The notes beneath the pieces are model-generated. The model worked only from the letters and a program-made list of their open reading frames with translations, searched no databases and was not told the origin of the DNA. A stretch of DNA of 64,000 bases from Chinchilla lanigera. Its lineage: Eukaryota > Chordata > Mammalia > Rodentia > Chinchillidae. Where the stretch lies: contig NW_004955502.1 of NCBI RefSeq assembly GCF_000276665.1, positions 4,245,010 to 4,309,009 on the forward strand, read 5' to 3'. Made by a program: the position numbers and the translations under genes. Within the stretch, counting starts at the first letter, position 1. Every line of letters begins with the position of its first letter. Below, one piece after another: positions 1 to 12,034 of the stretch.

Positions 1-790
1 ACTGGGGAGTCAAGAATGACTCACAGTTTTTGGCATGTGCAGCTGTCAGGCTGAAATAGTCATTTAAAGAAAGCGGATTGTAAGAGAGGAAGATCTAAAA
101 GGTAGAGGGAGGCCAGCTTATGGTATGATGAGCTTGGTGGACTGTTGGTGTCGTAAGTAGTGTTGAGTAGTGCATAGCTCTACAGGGGAAAGGCATGAGT
201 TGGCGCGAGAAATGTGGGCATGACTGACATGTTAATACTATCAGTGCTGTTGTTAACCATTATTGGAGTGTTTAAAGCCCTAAGACTAGGGGAGGTGATG
301 TGTAAAGCTAGATGATGAGAGTAGATAGAGAAAAGTCCAAGAATTTGTCTCTAGGATTTTTTGATGTTAACGTGCCTGACTGTGTCACATGATGCTTTGT
401 GTTCAGGGACATGGAGACTGAAGATTAATCATGTGACTTAGCAGTATAGTGGTCCTTGGAGATCTTGATGGGATGGGATGGACGCCTGGCAGAGCGGGGT
501 CCAAGAGAAGAAGTGAAGTGAGAAAGTGGGGGTAGTGAGTATGGACAGCTAAGGGAATGGTCCCAAGTAAAGAGTGAAAACGGATTGTGCCGTGCAAGGG
601 AAGAGGAGGTGGAGAGAGAGGTGTGTGGGAAGAGGGAGATAAAAGTAAAGAAGGTGAGGGAGAAAGGAGAGTAATTGATTTTGTACTTGTTTGCCTGAAA
701 GGGTGTAGGATCTGGAGGGTGAATAGAGACATGGGTCTTAAATACAAATAGAGACAATTTGGCCTTAATCATAGAACAGAAGGCAGAAGA
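1..790 (+). repeat. Ancient mammalian interspersed repeat (LINE-type?)
   Basis: The phrases around 1-60 (gagtcaagaatgactcac, then a Gly/Ala-like run) and the purine-rich 430-660 segment resemble an old dispersed mammalian repeat that I know, but whose family I cannot name with certainty. Two antisense open frames over it (403-862) are by-products of its pyrimidine-rich reverse strand. Confidence 0.45.
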
Positions 791-803
791 TATGGACAAG
801 TTA

Positions 804-960
804 CCCAGGCTGAGTGCAGTGGTGCAGTCCCAGCACATGGGAGGCTGAGGCAGGAGGATCATGACAAGTTTGAGGTCAGCCTCGGGTACATAGTGAATTC
901 AAGCCCAATCTGAACTACATAACAAGATCCTGCCTAAAAACAGAAACAAACCCAGAAAAC
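804..960 (+). mobile_element. B1-like SINE
   Basis: Shows the 7SL-derived core gggaggctgaggcaggagga at 838-857, the agtgaattcaag segment and an A-rich tail. Diverged, about 155 bases, including the internal duplication typical of rodent B1 types. Confidence 0.85.
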
Positions 961-1027
961 TTAATATGGACACACATCCAGAATGGTAGGTAGTTAGGGT
1001 TGTGGGAGCTTGCAGAATATTTAATTA

Positions 1028-1134
1028 GTTTTTTTATTTTTTTATTTTTTTATTTTTTATTTTTTTGTCTTTTCTTCCGGTACCAGGAATCAAACTCACA
1101 ACCTTGCGCTTGCCAGGCAAGCGCTTTGCCGCTG
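1028..1134 (-). mobile_element. ID SINE, 5'-truncated
   Basis: Antisense tRNA-Ala-derived ID unit: T-rich tail at 1028-1066, then the reverse complement of ggtaccgg, the box B region and the box A side, ending at gccgctg without the usual aaatccccagcccc end. It sits beside the 3' end of the large antisense L1. Confidence 0.85.
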
Positions 1135-1459
1135 TTTTTTTATTTTTAAAGATAAAGAATGAAAACATATTAATAAACAGACATAAACAAAACAACACCC
1201 AAACAATAGAGGCAATACAGTTTCAGACAAGGTGATAGAAAATTAACAATAGATATTATATTACATATTGTACATATTGTTATCTTCAAATTGGTTATTC
1301 AGTTAAATAAATATAGGCATTTAAGGTTGATCAAACAATTAAACATTAACTGTTCCTTTCAATAAAATATTAGAAGTCAGTACTATGACTCCCTCAGTAA
1401 CCCTGTGTGTGCATGTGTGTATATATATTCTTTCCCTTTCCCAGTATCTATTATACATT

Positions 1460-4400
1460 TCAGATTTTATTTACTCTTGAAGGATCCTGCACTAGTGAGA
1501 CAATACAGTATTTATACATGTGGGTCTGATTTATTTCACTTATGACTATGGACTCTAGTTGCATCCATTTACCTATGAAAGCCTTAAGTTTATCTTTCTT
1601 TATAGCTGAGTAATATTCCATTATGTAAAAATACCAGATCATTTTGTCCATTCCTCAGTGGATGGGCATTTGGGTTGCTTGCATGATTTAGCTGTTACAA
1701 ACTGAGCACTTATTTACATGGGTGCACATATATCGCTCTGGTATGATATTTGTAGTTCTTATGGAGAAATACCCAAAAGGGAAATAGCTGGGTTGAATGG
1801 GACCTCTAGTCCTAGAGGTTTACTGAGGAATCTTCAGACTGATTTCCACAGAAGTTGTACCAGTCTACACTCCCACCAACAGTGGAGAAGGGTTCCTTTT
1901 TCCCCACAGCCTCTTCAGCGTTTGTTATTGGTTGATTTCTTGATGATAGCCATTCTGTCTGGGGTGAGATGAACTCTCAGTGTTGTTTTAATTTGCATTT
2001 CTCAAATGACTAATGATGTTGAACATTTTTTCATGTATTTATTTGCCATTTGTATTTCTTTATCTGAGAAGTATGTATTCATCTCAGATGCCCATTTCTG
2101 GATTGGGTGTTTAAATTTGGGGAGGCTGATTGTTTTTAGTTCTTTATATGTTCCAGGTAGAAGTCCTTTGATTTAGTGTTTCTGTTTTAATATTTAAATC
2201 TTTGATCCATTTTGATTTGAGTTTGGTGCATGGTGATAGATATGGGTCTAGACTGAGTCTTTGACATGTGAGCCAGTTGTTCCAGCACCATTTATTAAAG
2301 AGGCTACCTTTCTTCCAGTGAGCTTGTTTGGCCCCTTATTTATACCATACTTATACTGTGCTGATTTTATCACAGTGGCCTTGTAGTATAATTTCAAGTC
2401 AGGGATTGTGATACCACCTGACTTGTCTTTGTTGCTGAGGATTGCTTTTGCTATTTTGGGTCTCTTCTGGTTCCAGATGAATTTCAGGATTGTTTTCTGT
2501 AGATCTGTTAGGTATGCTAATGTTATTTTAATTGGGATTGCATTGAAACTGCACAACAATTTTGGGAGTATGGCCATTTTCACAATGTTGGTTCTTCCAA
2601 TCCATGAGCAAGGAATGTCTCTCCATTTTCTGGAATCTTCTTCAATCTCCTTTTTCAGAGTCAGAGTACAGTAGTTTTCACTATAAAGATCTTTCACGTC
2701 TTTTGTTAGATTGATTCCTAAATATTTCAGTTTTTTGGTTGCTATTGTGAAAGGTATACTTTCCTTAATTTCTCTTTCAATGTGTTTGTTGTTTGTATAT
2801 AGGAACACTATTGATTTTTGAGTATTGACTTTGTATCCAGCTACACTACTGAATTTATTGATTAATTCTAGGAGTCTTTTGGTGGAGTTCTTAGGGTCTT
2901 CCATGTAGAGTATTATGGCATCTGTGAATAATGATAATTTCACTTCTTCTTTACCTATCCTTGTTCCTTTTATATCTCTGTCTTGTCTAATTGCTCTGGC
3001 TAATGCTTCCAGAAGTATATTGAATAGGAGTGGTGACAGTAGACATCCTTGTCTTGTTCCTGACTTTAAAGGGAAAGCTCTCAGTTTTTGTTCATTTAGT
3101 ATGATGTTGGCTGTGGGTTTGATATAAATGGCTTTTATGCAATTTAGGCAATGACCATCCATTCCAATTTTCTCTTGGGTTTATCAAGAATGTGTGCTGG
3201 ACTTTGTCAAAAGCTTTTTCTGCATCTATTGAGATGATCATGTGATTTTTGTCTTTGGCTCTATTGATATGGCATATAACATTAATCGATTTGCATATAT
3301 TGAACCATCCCTGCTTCTCTGGGATGAATCCCACTTGGTCATGGTGTATAATTTTCTTGATAATTAGCTGCATTCTGTTTGTATCTTTGCATCTGTATTC
3401 GTTAGTGAGATTGGTTTATAGTTCTCTTCCTTTATTGGGTCTTTCTCTGGTTTTGGTATCAGTATAATATTTGCCTCCAGAAATGTGTTGGGGAGAATTG
3501 CTTCCTTTTCTATTTCATTGAAGAGTTTGAGAAGAATCGGCATTAAATCTTCTCTGAATTTCTTGTAGAATTCAGCTGTGAATCCATCAGGACCTGGGCT
3601 TTTCTTTGTGGGTAGGTTTTTAATCACATTTTCAATTTCAATAATTGATACTGGGTTATTCAGGATTTTTATTTCTTCTTGATTCAACTTTGGTAATTCA
3701 TAGTTACATAGGAATCTGTCCATTTTTTCTGTATTTTCTATCCTGTAGGAGTAAAGATTTTCAAAGTAGGTATTGATGATCTTCTGAATTTCTATAGGAT
3801 CTGCAGTAATTTCACCCTTTTCATTTCTTATTGCATGAATTTGAGTGCTTTCCTTCCTTTTCTTGATAAGGTTAGCTAGGGGTTTATCAATTTTATTTAT
3901 TCTTTCAAAAACCAGCTCTTTGATTCATTAATTTCTTCATGTCAATTGCATTAATTTCTGCCCACATCTTTATAATTTCCTCCCTTCTTTGGGCTTTGGC
4001 CTTGAGTTCTTCTTTTTCTACAAGTTTGAGATGCAGCATTAGGCTATTTATTTGTTCTCGTTCTGTTTTCACCTTGTGTGAGTTTATTGCTATACACTTC
4101 CCTGTGAAGACTGCTTTCAGTGTATTCCACAGATTCTGGTAAATTGTATTTACATTTTCATTTGTTTGTAGATACTGTTTAATTTCTTCTTTAATTTCAT
4201 TTATGACCCAGTGGTTGTTCAGGAGGCTGTTATTTAACATCCAAGTGTTTATGGAGTGTTTATGTTTTCTTTTGTCATTAATTTCCAATTTCACTGCACT
4301 ATGGTCAGATAGTATGCATGGGATAATTTCAAATCCTTTGCATTTCATTAAGAACTTTCTATGGGCTAATATGTGGCCTGTTTTAGATAATGTCCCATGT

Positions 4401-4972
4401 GCAGCTGAGAAGAATGTGCATTCTGATGTTGTGGGGTGGAATACTCTATAAACACCTACTAAGTCCATTTGTTCATAAGTTTTGTTTTGTTCTGTTATTT
4501 CTTTTCTGATTTTTTGTCCAGTTGACCTATCTCTTTATGTCAAGGGGGTGTTAAAGTCCCCCATTACAATAGTGTTATTAGTTACTTGATTTTTCATGTC
4601 TATTAAGGTTTGTCTTATATATTTGGGTGCCCCCATGTTGGGTGCATACATATTTATGATTGTTATCTCTTCCTCATGAAGTTTTCCCCTAACCAGTATC
4701 TAGTGACCTCCTTTATCTTGTTTGATTGTTCTTGGTTTGAAGTTTGCATTGTCTGCAATCAGATTAGCTACCCCTGCTTTTTTCTGGGTTCCTGTCGCAT
4801 GGAGAATTGTTTTCCAACCTTTAACTTTCAGTCTGTGGATTTCCTTTTGAGTTAAATGTGTTTCTTGTATGCAGCATGTTGTTGGATTTTGTTTTTTAAT
4901 CCACTCTGTGAGTCTGCTTCTTTTGATTGGTGAATTGAGGCTGTTTACATTAATGGTTATAACTGTTGCATG
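1460..4972 (-). pseudogene. L1 ORF2 remnant (endonuclease/reverse transcriptase)
   Basis: Minus-strand pieces in several frames resemble L1 ORF2 in order: endonuclease start (TINVNSLNSPIKR, CCIQETHL) near 4.95-4.7 kb; a piece at 4468-3905; RT segment [15 protein letters not shown] at 3723-3364; KAFDKVQH at 3373-3092; and the RT core at 3162-2248, where the catalytic F-x-D-D box reads FTDA; then a C-terminal piece MEYYSAIKKDK at 1651-1460. Stops, frame changes and an internal deletion show that it is dead. Confidence 0.93.
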
Positions 4973-5030
4973 TTGACTTGTCTTTACTATGTTATTGACT
5001 TGTTGTTGGTTTCCTACTTTTACTCTCTGT

Positions 5031-6195
5031 TTAATTGCTTTCTCTGCTAGGTGGTTCCTTTCTATTGTTCTTGAAATTGTGGTCATTTTTATCTCTTTCT
5101 AGGATATCTTTTAGTACTCTTTGTGGGATTGGTTTGTTGCTCATGAAGTTCTTCAGTTGTTCTTTTTCGTGGAAGTACTTTATTTCTCCATTAAATTTGA
5201 AGGATAGTTTTGCAGGATACAGTAGTCTGGGTTGGAAGTTGTTTTGTTTCAGGACCTGGAATACTTCACTCCAAGCTCTTCTTGATTTCATGATTTGTGT
5301 TGAGAAATATGCTGTGATTCTGATAGGCTTTCCTTTATAGGTGATCTGTTTCTTTTCTCTAGTAGCTTGTAATATTCTATCCTTCTGCTGGATTTCTGGG
5401 ATCTTGATTATTATATGTCTGGGTGTAGTTTTATTTTGGTTAGGGCTTGTTGGAGTTCTATATGCCTCACTTACTGTATGGCAGATTCTTTTTCCATACT
5501 TGGGAAATTACTGATTATTTCTGCAAATAGTCTTCTTATGTTACTTGTGTTGACTCCTGCTGTTTTGTTGATGCCTATCAGTCTTACATTGTTTCTGTTT
5601 GCATCATCTTGTAGCTGTTGAATTGTTATCTGGTTCCTTACAATTTTTAAGAGATCTTCCTATTCACGATTGTTAGCTGCAGTGCTGTGTTCAAGATCTG
5701 AAAGTCTATCTGGGGCTTCATTCAAGTCATTTTGCTAGCTTTTGATGGAGATTTTGATTTCCTGGATATCTGTGTGAATCTGTTTCATACATTCTAGTTC
5801 TTTTTTTTTTTTTTTGGTTTTTCTCCGGTACCGGGAACTGAACTCACGACCTTGCGCTTGCCAGGCAGGCACTTTTGCCACTGAGCTAAATCCCCAGCCC
5901 CACATTCTAGTTCTTTCCTGTATTATTTGGCTAACATCTCTGTTATTTTTCTATGCTTGTCTATTTTTTTATATATGTCCTCTTCAGATGTGCTGAGCAG
6001 TTCTTTCATTATTGTTGCCATTTCATTTTTTATCTGAGAGATTACTTCTGATCTGATTTCTTCTATGACCTTATGGAGTTGTTTCTTTACTTCAGTTGCA
6101 ATCATTTGAGAGATTTCAGGTGTGTGACTTCTGAGTTCTCTTATGTTTCTGTCTCCTGTACTTGTTCTGGTTGGGGTAGAGTTCTGAGATTGCAT
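5031..6195 (-). pseudogene. L1 ORF1 remnant (RNA-binding protein), split by ID SINE
   Basis: The start region reads MQSQNSTPTRTSTGDRN at 6195, followed by a coiled-coil-like stretch. The C terminus (RAWSEVFQVLKQNNFQPR, ending ESN at 5031) is a typical L1 ORF1 end. Removing the ID insertion and one target copy leaves about 1.05 kb, a normal ORF1 length, but the reading frame between 5.3 and 5.9 kb is not continuous. Confidence 0.88.
5801..5901 (-). mobile_element. ID SINE inside L1 ORF1
   Basis: Full antisense ID unit with a long T tail and the end taaatccccagcccc. Target-site duplication acattctagttcttt at 5789-5803 and 5902-5916 is identical, so the insertion is recent. Confidence 0.96.
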
Positions 6196-6239
6196 TTCAG
6201 TCCTTCATCTTGTCATTGTGGATGTCAGAGGTGAAGTGC

Positions 6240-6951
6240 TGGGCCTCACACTCCCCAGGCAGCTCACCGGAAAGTCTTTAGGGCCCCTAGATTCTCTGGT
6301 TGTCAGGCTTGCCCTGTGATGGCAGCAGGAGGTATCCCACCAAGTCCAAGATCCCCAGGCAGTTTCTGGAATGCCCAGCTCAGATAAGTGCTGTGATGGC
6401 AACAGAGCGCTGGCCTTTGTTACCAGGGTCTGCAGGCAGTTGATTCAGGCAGCTGGGCCTCAGGCTGGCCCACAATATCAGCAGAACGTGTGGTGCTGGA
6501 TCAGGGTCCTCAGGCAGCTGATGGGGTGTACTGTCTCTTCAGGGCATCAGACAAAACCGACAATGTCAGTAGGACTTGGAACACCTGTCTGAGTTCCCTG
6601 GGCAGATGACTAAGGGTTCCTGGGTCTTCTGGGGCTTCAGGTGTGATCCACAATGTCTGTGGAATGCAGGGCACCAGTCTCATTTTGCCTGGTAGCTGGG
6701 TAATGGTGACCCAGATTAACTTGCGCCACAACCCGCAATAACCACAGAGTGTGGGGCACCAGTTCACATTCCCCTGGTGGCTGCAGAATGGCGTCCTGAA
6801 CTCAGGCACAACTTACAATGTCCACAGAGTGCAGCCTGTCCATCTAAGTTCCCCGGGAGGTTGGCTGATGATCACCCAGACTAAGGCGCACCCCCCAGTT
6901 ACCACAGGGTGTGGGGCACCAGTTCGTGCTTCCTCGGCAGCTGGGTAATGG
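6240..6951 (-). repeat. Degenerate tandem monomers of L1 5' UTR
   Basis: On the + strand, recurring starts of the form (t)ccc(c)aggcag, then acaatgtc, cagagtg and ggcaccagt, occur near 6249, 6350, 6429, 6506, 6594, 6684, 6769, 6849 and 6930. That gives eight units of roughly 77-100 bases plus a partial one. Their place immediately upstream of ORF1 fits an L1 promoter array. Confidence 0.75.
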
Positions 6952-6967
6952 CTTTAATTACTTTTTA

Positions 6968-7058
6968 TTTTTCATTTTTTTTCTGGTATCAGGAATTGAA
7001 CTCAGGACCTTGCGCTTGCCAGGCAGGCGCTGTGTTGCTGAGCTAAATCCCCAGCCCC
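6968..7058 (-). mobile_element. ID SINE at the L1 5' boundary
   Basis: Antisense ID unit; identical 16-base duplication ctttaattacttttta at 6952-6967 and 7059-7074. It landed at the end of the L1 monomer array. Confidence 0.96.
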
Positions 7059-7179
7059 CTTTAATTACTTTTTAAAATAAGGAAATTTGCATGTGCATTT
7101 TTAGATGGATGAATAGATTGGGTCTTCAGTGTGTTATGTGGAATGGTTGGAAGTAAATATGGCCCTTGAAAAGAAATTT

Positions 7180-7245
7180 GGAGCTGCCTCGTCTTTGTCT
7201 GTCTCTGTCTTAGTCTGTCGGTCTGTCTGTCTCTGTCTCTGTATG
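7180..7245 (+). repeat. Imperfect CTGT/TCTG microsatellite
   Basis: Repeated tctg/ctgt units with interruptions over about 60 bases. Confidence 0.75.
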
Positions 7246-8902
7246 AATATGTTCATTTTGGTGTTTTGTTTTATTTTTGTTTTCATTCAGGTTACAGACT
7301 CCTGGAAACTAGAATTTCACTTCTCCAAAGTGCATAATTGAAACTAATCTTCCACTGCCTTTCTTTCTTGGATCTGACCATGAAAAAATTCTCTGACCTA
7401 CCCTGCTTGACCGTAGTGTGAAAGACCCTGCCCTTCATTCCAGAGGAGCCCTGCCCATACCCTGGAGGAAGGAAGGCTGCAGGGAGAGGCCACAGAGAAT
7501 GCTGAAGCAACCAGATTTTGCTGGATTTCCCCTCCCACTCTGTGATCTTTGGGTTGCAGACTTATTTTTTGTCCACTCACTTTTTGATAAGGTTCTGCAT
7601 AAGTCAGTCATGCTTGAGTGGGTCTCCATTAAGAACCCTAAAGGACAGTCTGTCTAAAATCCCACAGGGCAGTCTTCATACTTCGCTTTATGCATCTGTA
7701 TCCTTGGAATATCTTCTGACTGTAAGATAGTGCGTGTGTTTCTGAGTGCTGTGAACAGCTTGAGCAAATTCTTGGAGGTCAAGAGCATGGGTAAGATAAC
7801 CCAGGGCTTGAAGCTGGCATCAGAGTTGGGAGCAGTTGTAGGGCCCGAGTCTTCAGCCTGTGGGACCTGACACTGTCTCTCCATGTAGACAGTGTCAGAG
7901 TTGAATTGGTGTCCTCTGTGTATCTGCTGGTGGGGAGACACCCCTGAACTTAGTGAGGTCACAGAAGTCTTTTGTATTGATTGTGATTTGAGAGCAGATA
8001 AAGAGGCAACTTCTTTTTCCTAAACAACACTTCTTGCCTATTTTTATTCATATGTCAATTAAGAGAGAAGTGGTAACAATGGTATTTTATTACTGGATTA
8101 ACAAAATGAAAAATCCCAATGAAAACTGCGATCCTTTTAGATCTCAGATTCTCAGGTAGTTGTTTAAATTCAGTATGAACTGGAAAACTAAATTAACGCC
8201 CTGTAAAAGTTGTTTACCTTTAGCATAGTGTAGTGGCTGTCCATTGGGAACAATAAGAGCTGAATTCTACTCAAAGCCTCAGGCAACCAAAAACTCCAGT
8301 TAAACACATCCTGCTCTGGACAGGTGGTCTGATAAAACAGCAGCAAACCTTTGATGTAAGGCTCACTACCTTTTCTTTTGGAAGAGTGGTAAAGATGTAT
8401 GTAAACCTCCTTATCACTTTCTTACCTAAAGCTAAAGACCTGAGGGAGTGTTCCTGTCAAAATTCCAACTAGGAACAAAACTAAGACAAGGCCAGTGTTC
8501 TGGGAAGATCTGCAAGGTGCTAAATGATGGAGATAACAACATTTCTTAGACAGTCACTCCTTAGGAAAACCCCAGTCTCACACCCAAACTGTGACTGCCC
8601 TCCTTGACAGTGTGCCATGATCTAAGAGAACCTTGTCTTTTTTCCATTCCTTCTCCACTGGTAAAATTTGTTTTTCACCAGCTATGTCACCGGCCTTCTG
8701 ACACATAGGCAAATCAAACCAAGCAGTTCTGCTGTTTACTTTTTAGTAATCTATTCTTTAAAGAATTTAAACCCAAATCCACATTAAGACTTCACATGTA
8801 AGAAATAAGCATTTTAATATTTGTGAAGGAAGTGATGGGATTTTCAAAAATCCTTTATGCTTTTAAATTGTACTTACTTTTTTTTGTTTTGATTGAAAAA
8901 TA

Positions 8903-8990
8903 AGTTAGGTGGTTGAGAGTGTAGTGTAGTGACTTGTCTAGCTTGTGTGAGGTCCTAGGTTTAATCTGTAGCACGGTAAGGAAAAAGGGG
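8903..8990 (+). mobile_element. Diverged ID-like (tRNA-derived) SINE
   Basis: Gtggttgagagtgtagtgtag, gaggtcctaggtttaatc and gtagcac followed by an A/G-rich tail resemble a decayed ID element. Confidence 0.5.
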
Positions 8991-9299
8991 TTAGAACAAC
9001 GTGGTGTTAGATAACTAAGTCTTTTTCCAGATGTGTGGACAAATGTTAACCAGGTTGCAGATAAGAAACTCAGTTGGGCAAAGCTGTTTAATGTAATGAT
9101 TACAACTTTGGACTTGAGGTCACACAAGATTCAAAACCCTGTCTTTACAACTTGTTTCCTACTGATCTCTACTTGGACAAGTGGCCTTAAACCTCAATTT
9201 CCCATATCACACGATTTCTTTCTTATGAGAAATGCAAAGTATAAATAAAGAACAAGATAAAGGATAAATAATAGAAATTGGGAGAGTGCTTTCTCAAAG

Positions 9300-9475
9300 G
9301 GGAAGCAGTTCAAAAGGTGGAGGGAGGAAGGAGGGAAAGGAGTGAGAAAAGGATTTAAGATGCATTATTACTGTGCACCAGCTCCACACAAGGAGTGCAC
9401 ACATTGTATACTGAAAGCAGGTACAAGAAAGGGAAGGGGATCACGCAGTGGGTGGGGAAGGGGAAGGGAAGGGAA
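9300..9475 (+). repeat. Purine-rich low-complexity stretches
   Basis: Two G/A-rich blocks (ggagggaggaaggaggg near 9320 and gggaaggggaagggaaggga near 9450) flank ordinary sequence. Confidence 0.6.
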
Positions 9476-10003
9476 GTACTACAGACATACAGTAATAAAA
9501 ACAGGGGTGGTAGTTACTGTCCAGAATTTAAAAAATTGAGACAATCAAAATTAGCTCGTTGTAATTCCTGGTATATCGTGAATAGCTTAGGAAACGTGAT
9601 TTTATTTCTTTGACAAACTAGGAGAAGAAAACTGTCAGTTCCTGTTTTTGTGTGAACGCATATGTGTATGTGCACATACACAGACCAAGTTAGTAGAGGT
9701 CAGAAAGACCTTAGTCTTGTGGGTGAAATGAAAGCTTTATTGAATATTGCAGATTTTATTGGCTTGCTAACAAGACAGTGACAGAGGAGCTGTTGAAGGA
9801 CACTCTCTCAAGTCTTCCTTTTTGATGTGTATATCCTTTTTATAAGGGATTTTATTTGAGCTCTTGTTTTTTCCTATTTTATTCTTAGGAGAACTATGTT
9901 GCCTGAGTTGGATTGACCTTGAGGTGACTGTTAAATGACCTCTACTTCTAGTCAAAATCTTTAACTTCTTTTAGGGGATGTTTAGAAAGAGGCAAAATGT
10001 CAG

Positions 10004-10073
10004 AGATGTATCTTAAAAGACTTAAGGTTTTTAAGATGTATCTTAAAAGACGTAAGATGTATCTTAAAAGACT
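10004..10073 (+). repeat. Short direct repeats, three copies
   Basis: The 17-base unit agatgtatcttaaaaga begins at 10004, 10034 and 10055, with spacings of 30 and 21 bases. Confidence 0.9.
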
Positions 10074-10818
10074 TGAGGTTACCACTTTAATGATGAGTAC
10101 CATCTCGATGGTGGTTTTGTTCACATATAGACCTTTTAGTGCTTGAAAAATCTCATTAACGATAACCCAGGCCTGTGATTTAAACAGAGCATGACTGTTT
10201 TACAAAGGTCTGTATGGAAAAGTGGCCTTTCATTGGTCTGACTTGGTTTCTGGAAATTTGATGATTATTTTTATTAACCAATTTTGGAGGTCTGACTATC
10301 TCGGTAGAAAAATGAACTGAAATCTTACCTTTTTTCCCAAAAGATCAGTAAACTTTAAAGAAGTGACTTAAATGTAGCACAATCACAAATATGTAATTTC
10401 CAGATTTAATCATTGGAAAATAAATTAATGGAAAGTATATGGAAAATTTAAATCACCTGGAATAAGTTAATACTTTGCCATTACCTATTATATTCTGATA
10501 TTTTAACATTTGTGAAAGGAATCTTGAGTTTTTGAAGTAAACTGGGATATTTAGCCTTTGAAGAATACAGGACATTCTCTAAAATAGTGTATATTTTGGC
10601 TGAGTTATTTTAGTAAAGATTGCCTACATATGTTACTTGAATCTGTCTAAATTCACATCTGTTTTATGATAGTAATTTAGGGAAGAGTTTATATTTGAAA
10701 TGTAATTTATGACTTCTTACCTGAAAATCTGTAAGAAAATGATATAATCTTAACAATTCAGGTTGTGTAGTACTTGTAATTTTCTTGACAGTTTTGAAAT
10801 CATTTAAAAATGTATAAT

Positions 10819-10940
10819 AGGGGCTGGAGGTTTAGCTCAGCGGCACAGCGCCTGCCTGGCAATCGCAAGGTCGTGAGTTTGATCCCCTGTACTGGGATAG
10901 GGGTGTGGTGCACGTGGGTGGGGGGTGAGTGGGGTGGGGA
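10819..10940 (+). mobile_element. ID SINE with G-rich tail
   Basis: Sense ID unit from gggctggaggtttagctcag to gatcccctgtactggg. In place of an A-rich tail there is a G/T-rich run (10894-10940). A possible short target duplication, atgtataat, occurs at about 10810 and 10940. Confidence 0.88.
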
Positions 10941-11605
10941 TGTATAATTAACTTGTTAATTTGCTTTTTGGTTAGCATACTTAGCTTTACCAGTTTAGTA
11001 AGTTAGTATTTGTGTTCATTCTTTTCTAAGAATCAAGTGATAATGGACTTAGCTTTAAACACTGATGGATCTATAGACATTTCTTAGGTTGTTAAAATAG
11101 TCAATCATTAAGACCTGCAATGTGATTGATTAGACCTGCAGAAGGGGAGTTGTAGTGCAAGAAATAATCTTTCTTTTTTCTTGCCTTACCCTGAAAAACA
11201 ATTGATCCCTGTATTTTCCTATTAAAGTTTAAACCTAAAATAGTGCATGGTACGTAATAAGTACTCAGTGTATGAAAATGAAGAAATGGATGTCAGTCAA
11301 AATTACTTCATTAAATTAGGTGATCCATTTTTGGAAGTTGTTAATCCTGAGATGTTTTCATATTTCTTTGTCCTAAGTTTGGACTTGGTGGTGATTTTTT
11401 TACTCATTATTAATGAATCTTTATTTCTTCTAAAAGCAAAATATTCAAAATAATTTCCAATACTAATGTTTAAGTGAGGTATGGTACAGTATTGTAGTAA
11501 TAAAATAATACCCATGCTTTATATAACTAGATGAAGATTACCTTGCAAATGTTTTCTAGAGAGGACTTTGCAGAGGTAATTTACTGATAAAGGGAATCCT
11601 GCTAA

Positions 11606-11755
11606 AAAAATAAAAAAATTTTTTTAAACTTAAAAAAAATTGAGGCAAGGTCTTATGAGTCACTTAGTTACTTAGATTGGTCTTGAATTTGTAGGCTTTT
11701 TGCCTCAGCCTCCCAGAGTTCTGGGATTACAGGTGTGCAGTGCTATGCCCAGCTT
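11606..11755 (-). mobile_element. B1-like SINE, diverged
   Basis: Antisense core gcctcagcctcccagagttc and gggattacaggtgtgcag at 11702-11741, with A/T-rich sequence at the tail side. Confidence 0.8.
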
Positions 11756-11774
11756 GGAAGATTTTGAGAAATTA

Positions 11775-11910
11775 TTATTCCTCTTCCACTGCCTCTTCCA
11801 TATTCTGGTTCTTCCTCCTTTTCTTCTTGTCCTTTTCTTCCCTCTTCTGCTTTGTCTTTCTTTTCTCCTTCTTTTCTTTCTCCTTTTTCTCTCTTCCTTT
11901 CCTTCTTGGT
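11775..11910 (+). repeat. Pyrimidine-rich tract
   Basis: About 135 bases almost wholly C and T, running into a poly(T) block that is the tail of the next SINE. Confidence 0.85.
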
Positions 11911-12034
11911 ACTTTTTTTTTTTTTTTTTTAATGGAATCTCCTTTTGTTGCCTGTGCTGGTCTTGAACTCACAGTCTTCCTGCCTTAGCCTCCCAAGCAG
12001 CTGGGATTACTTGTGCGCCACTGCACTTGGCTGT
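11911..12034 (-). mobile_element. B1-like SINE
   Basis: Poly(T) tail, then cttgaactcacagtcttcc, cctcccaagcagctgggatt and the cgccactgcacttggc end; antisense. Confidence 0.85.

Larger units (their letters stand above)
1150..6951 (-). mobile_element. L1 retrotransposon, near full length, inactive
   Basis: About 5.8 kb read on the minus strand: 5' UTR of degenerate monomers (6951 down to about 6240), ORF1 (6195-5031), ORF2 (about 4972-1460) and a 3' UTR to about 1150. Both ORFs are broken. An ID element interrupts ORF1, the RT active-site motif is altered, and about 210 bases of ORF2 are missing near 2172 compared with the sense L1 at 35.1 kb. Subfamily not determined. Confidence 0.93.

Noticed and set aside
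403..862. Two overlapping antisense frames of 114 and 145 codons
   Set aside because: They are reverse translations of a purine-rich old repeat and the adjoining B1-like SINE, rich in Ser, Pro and Leu with no domain.
11700..11988. Leu/Phe/Ser-rich open frames
   Set aside because: They are translations of a C/T-rich tract lying between two SINEs.
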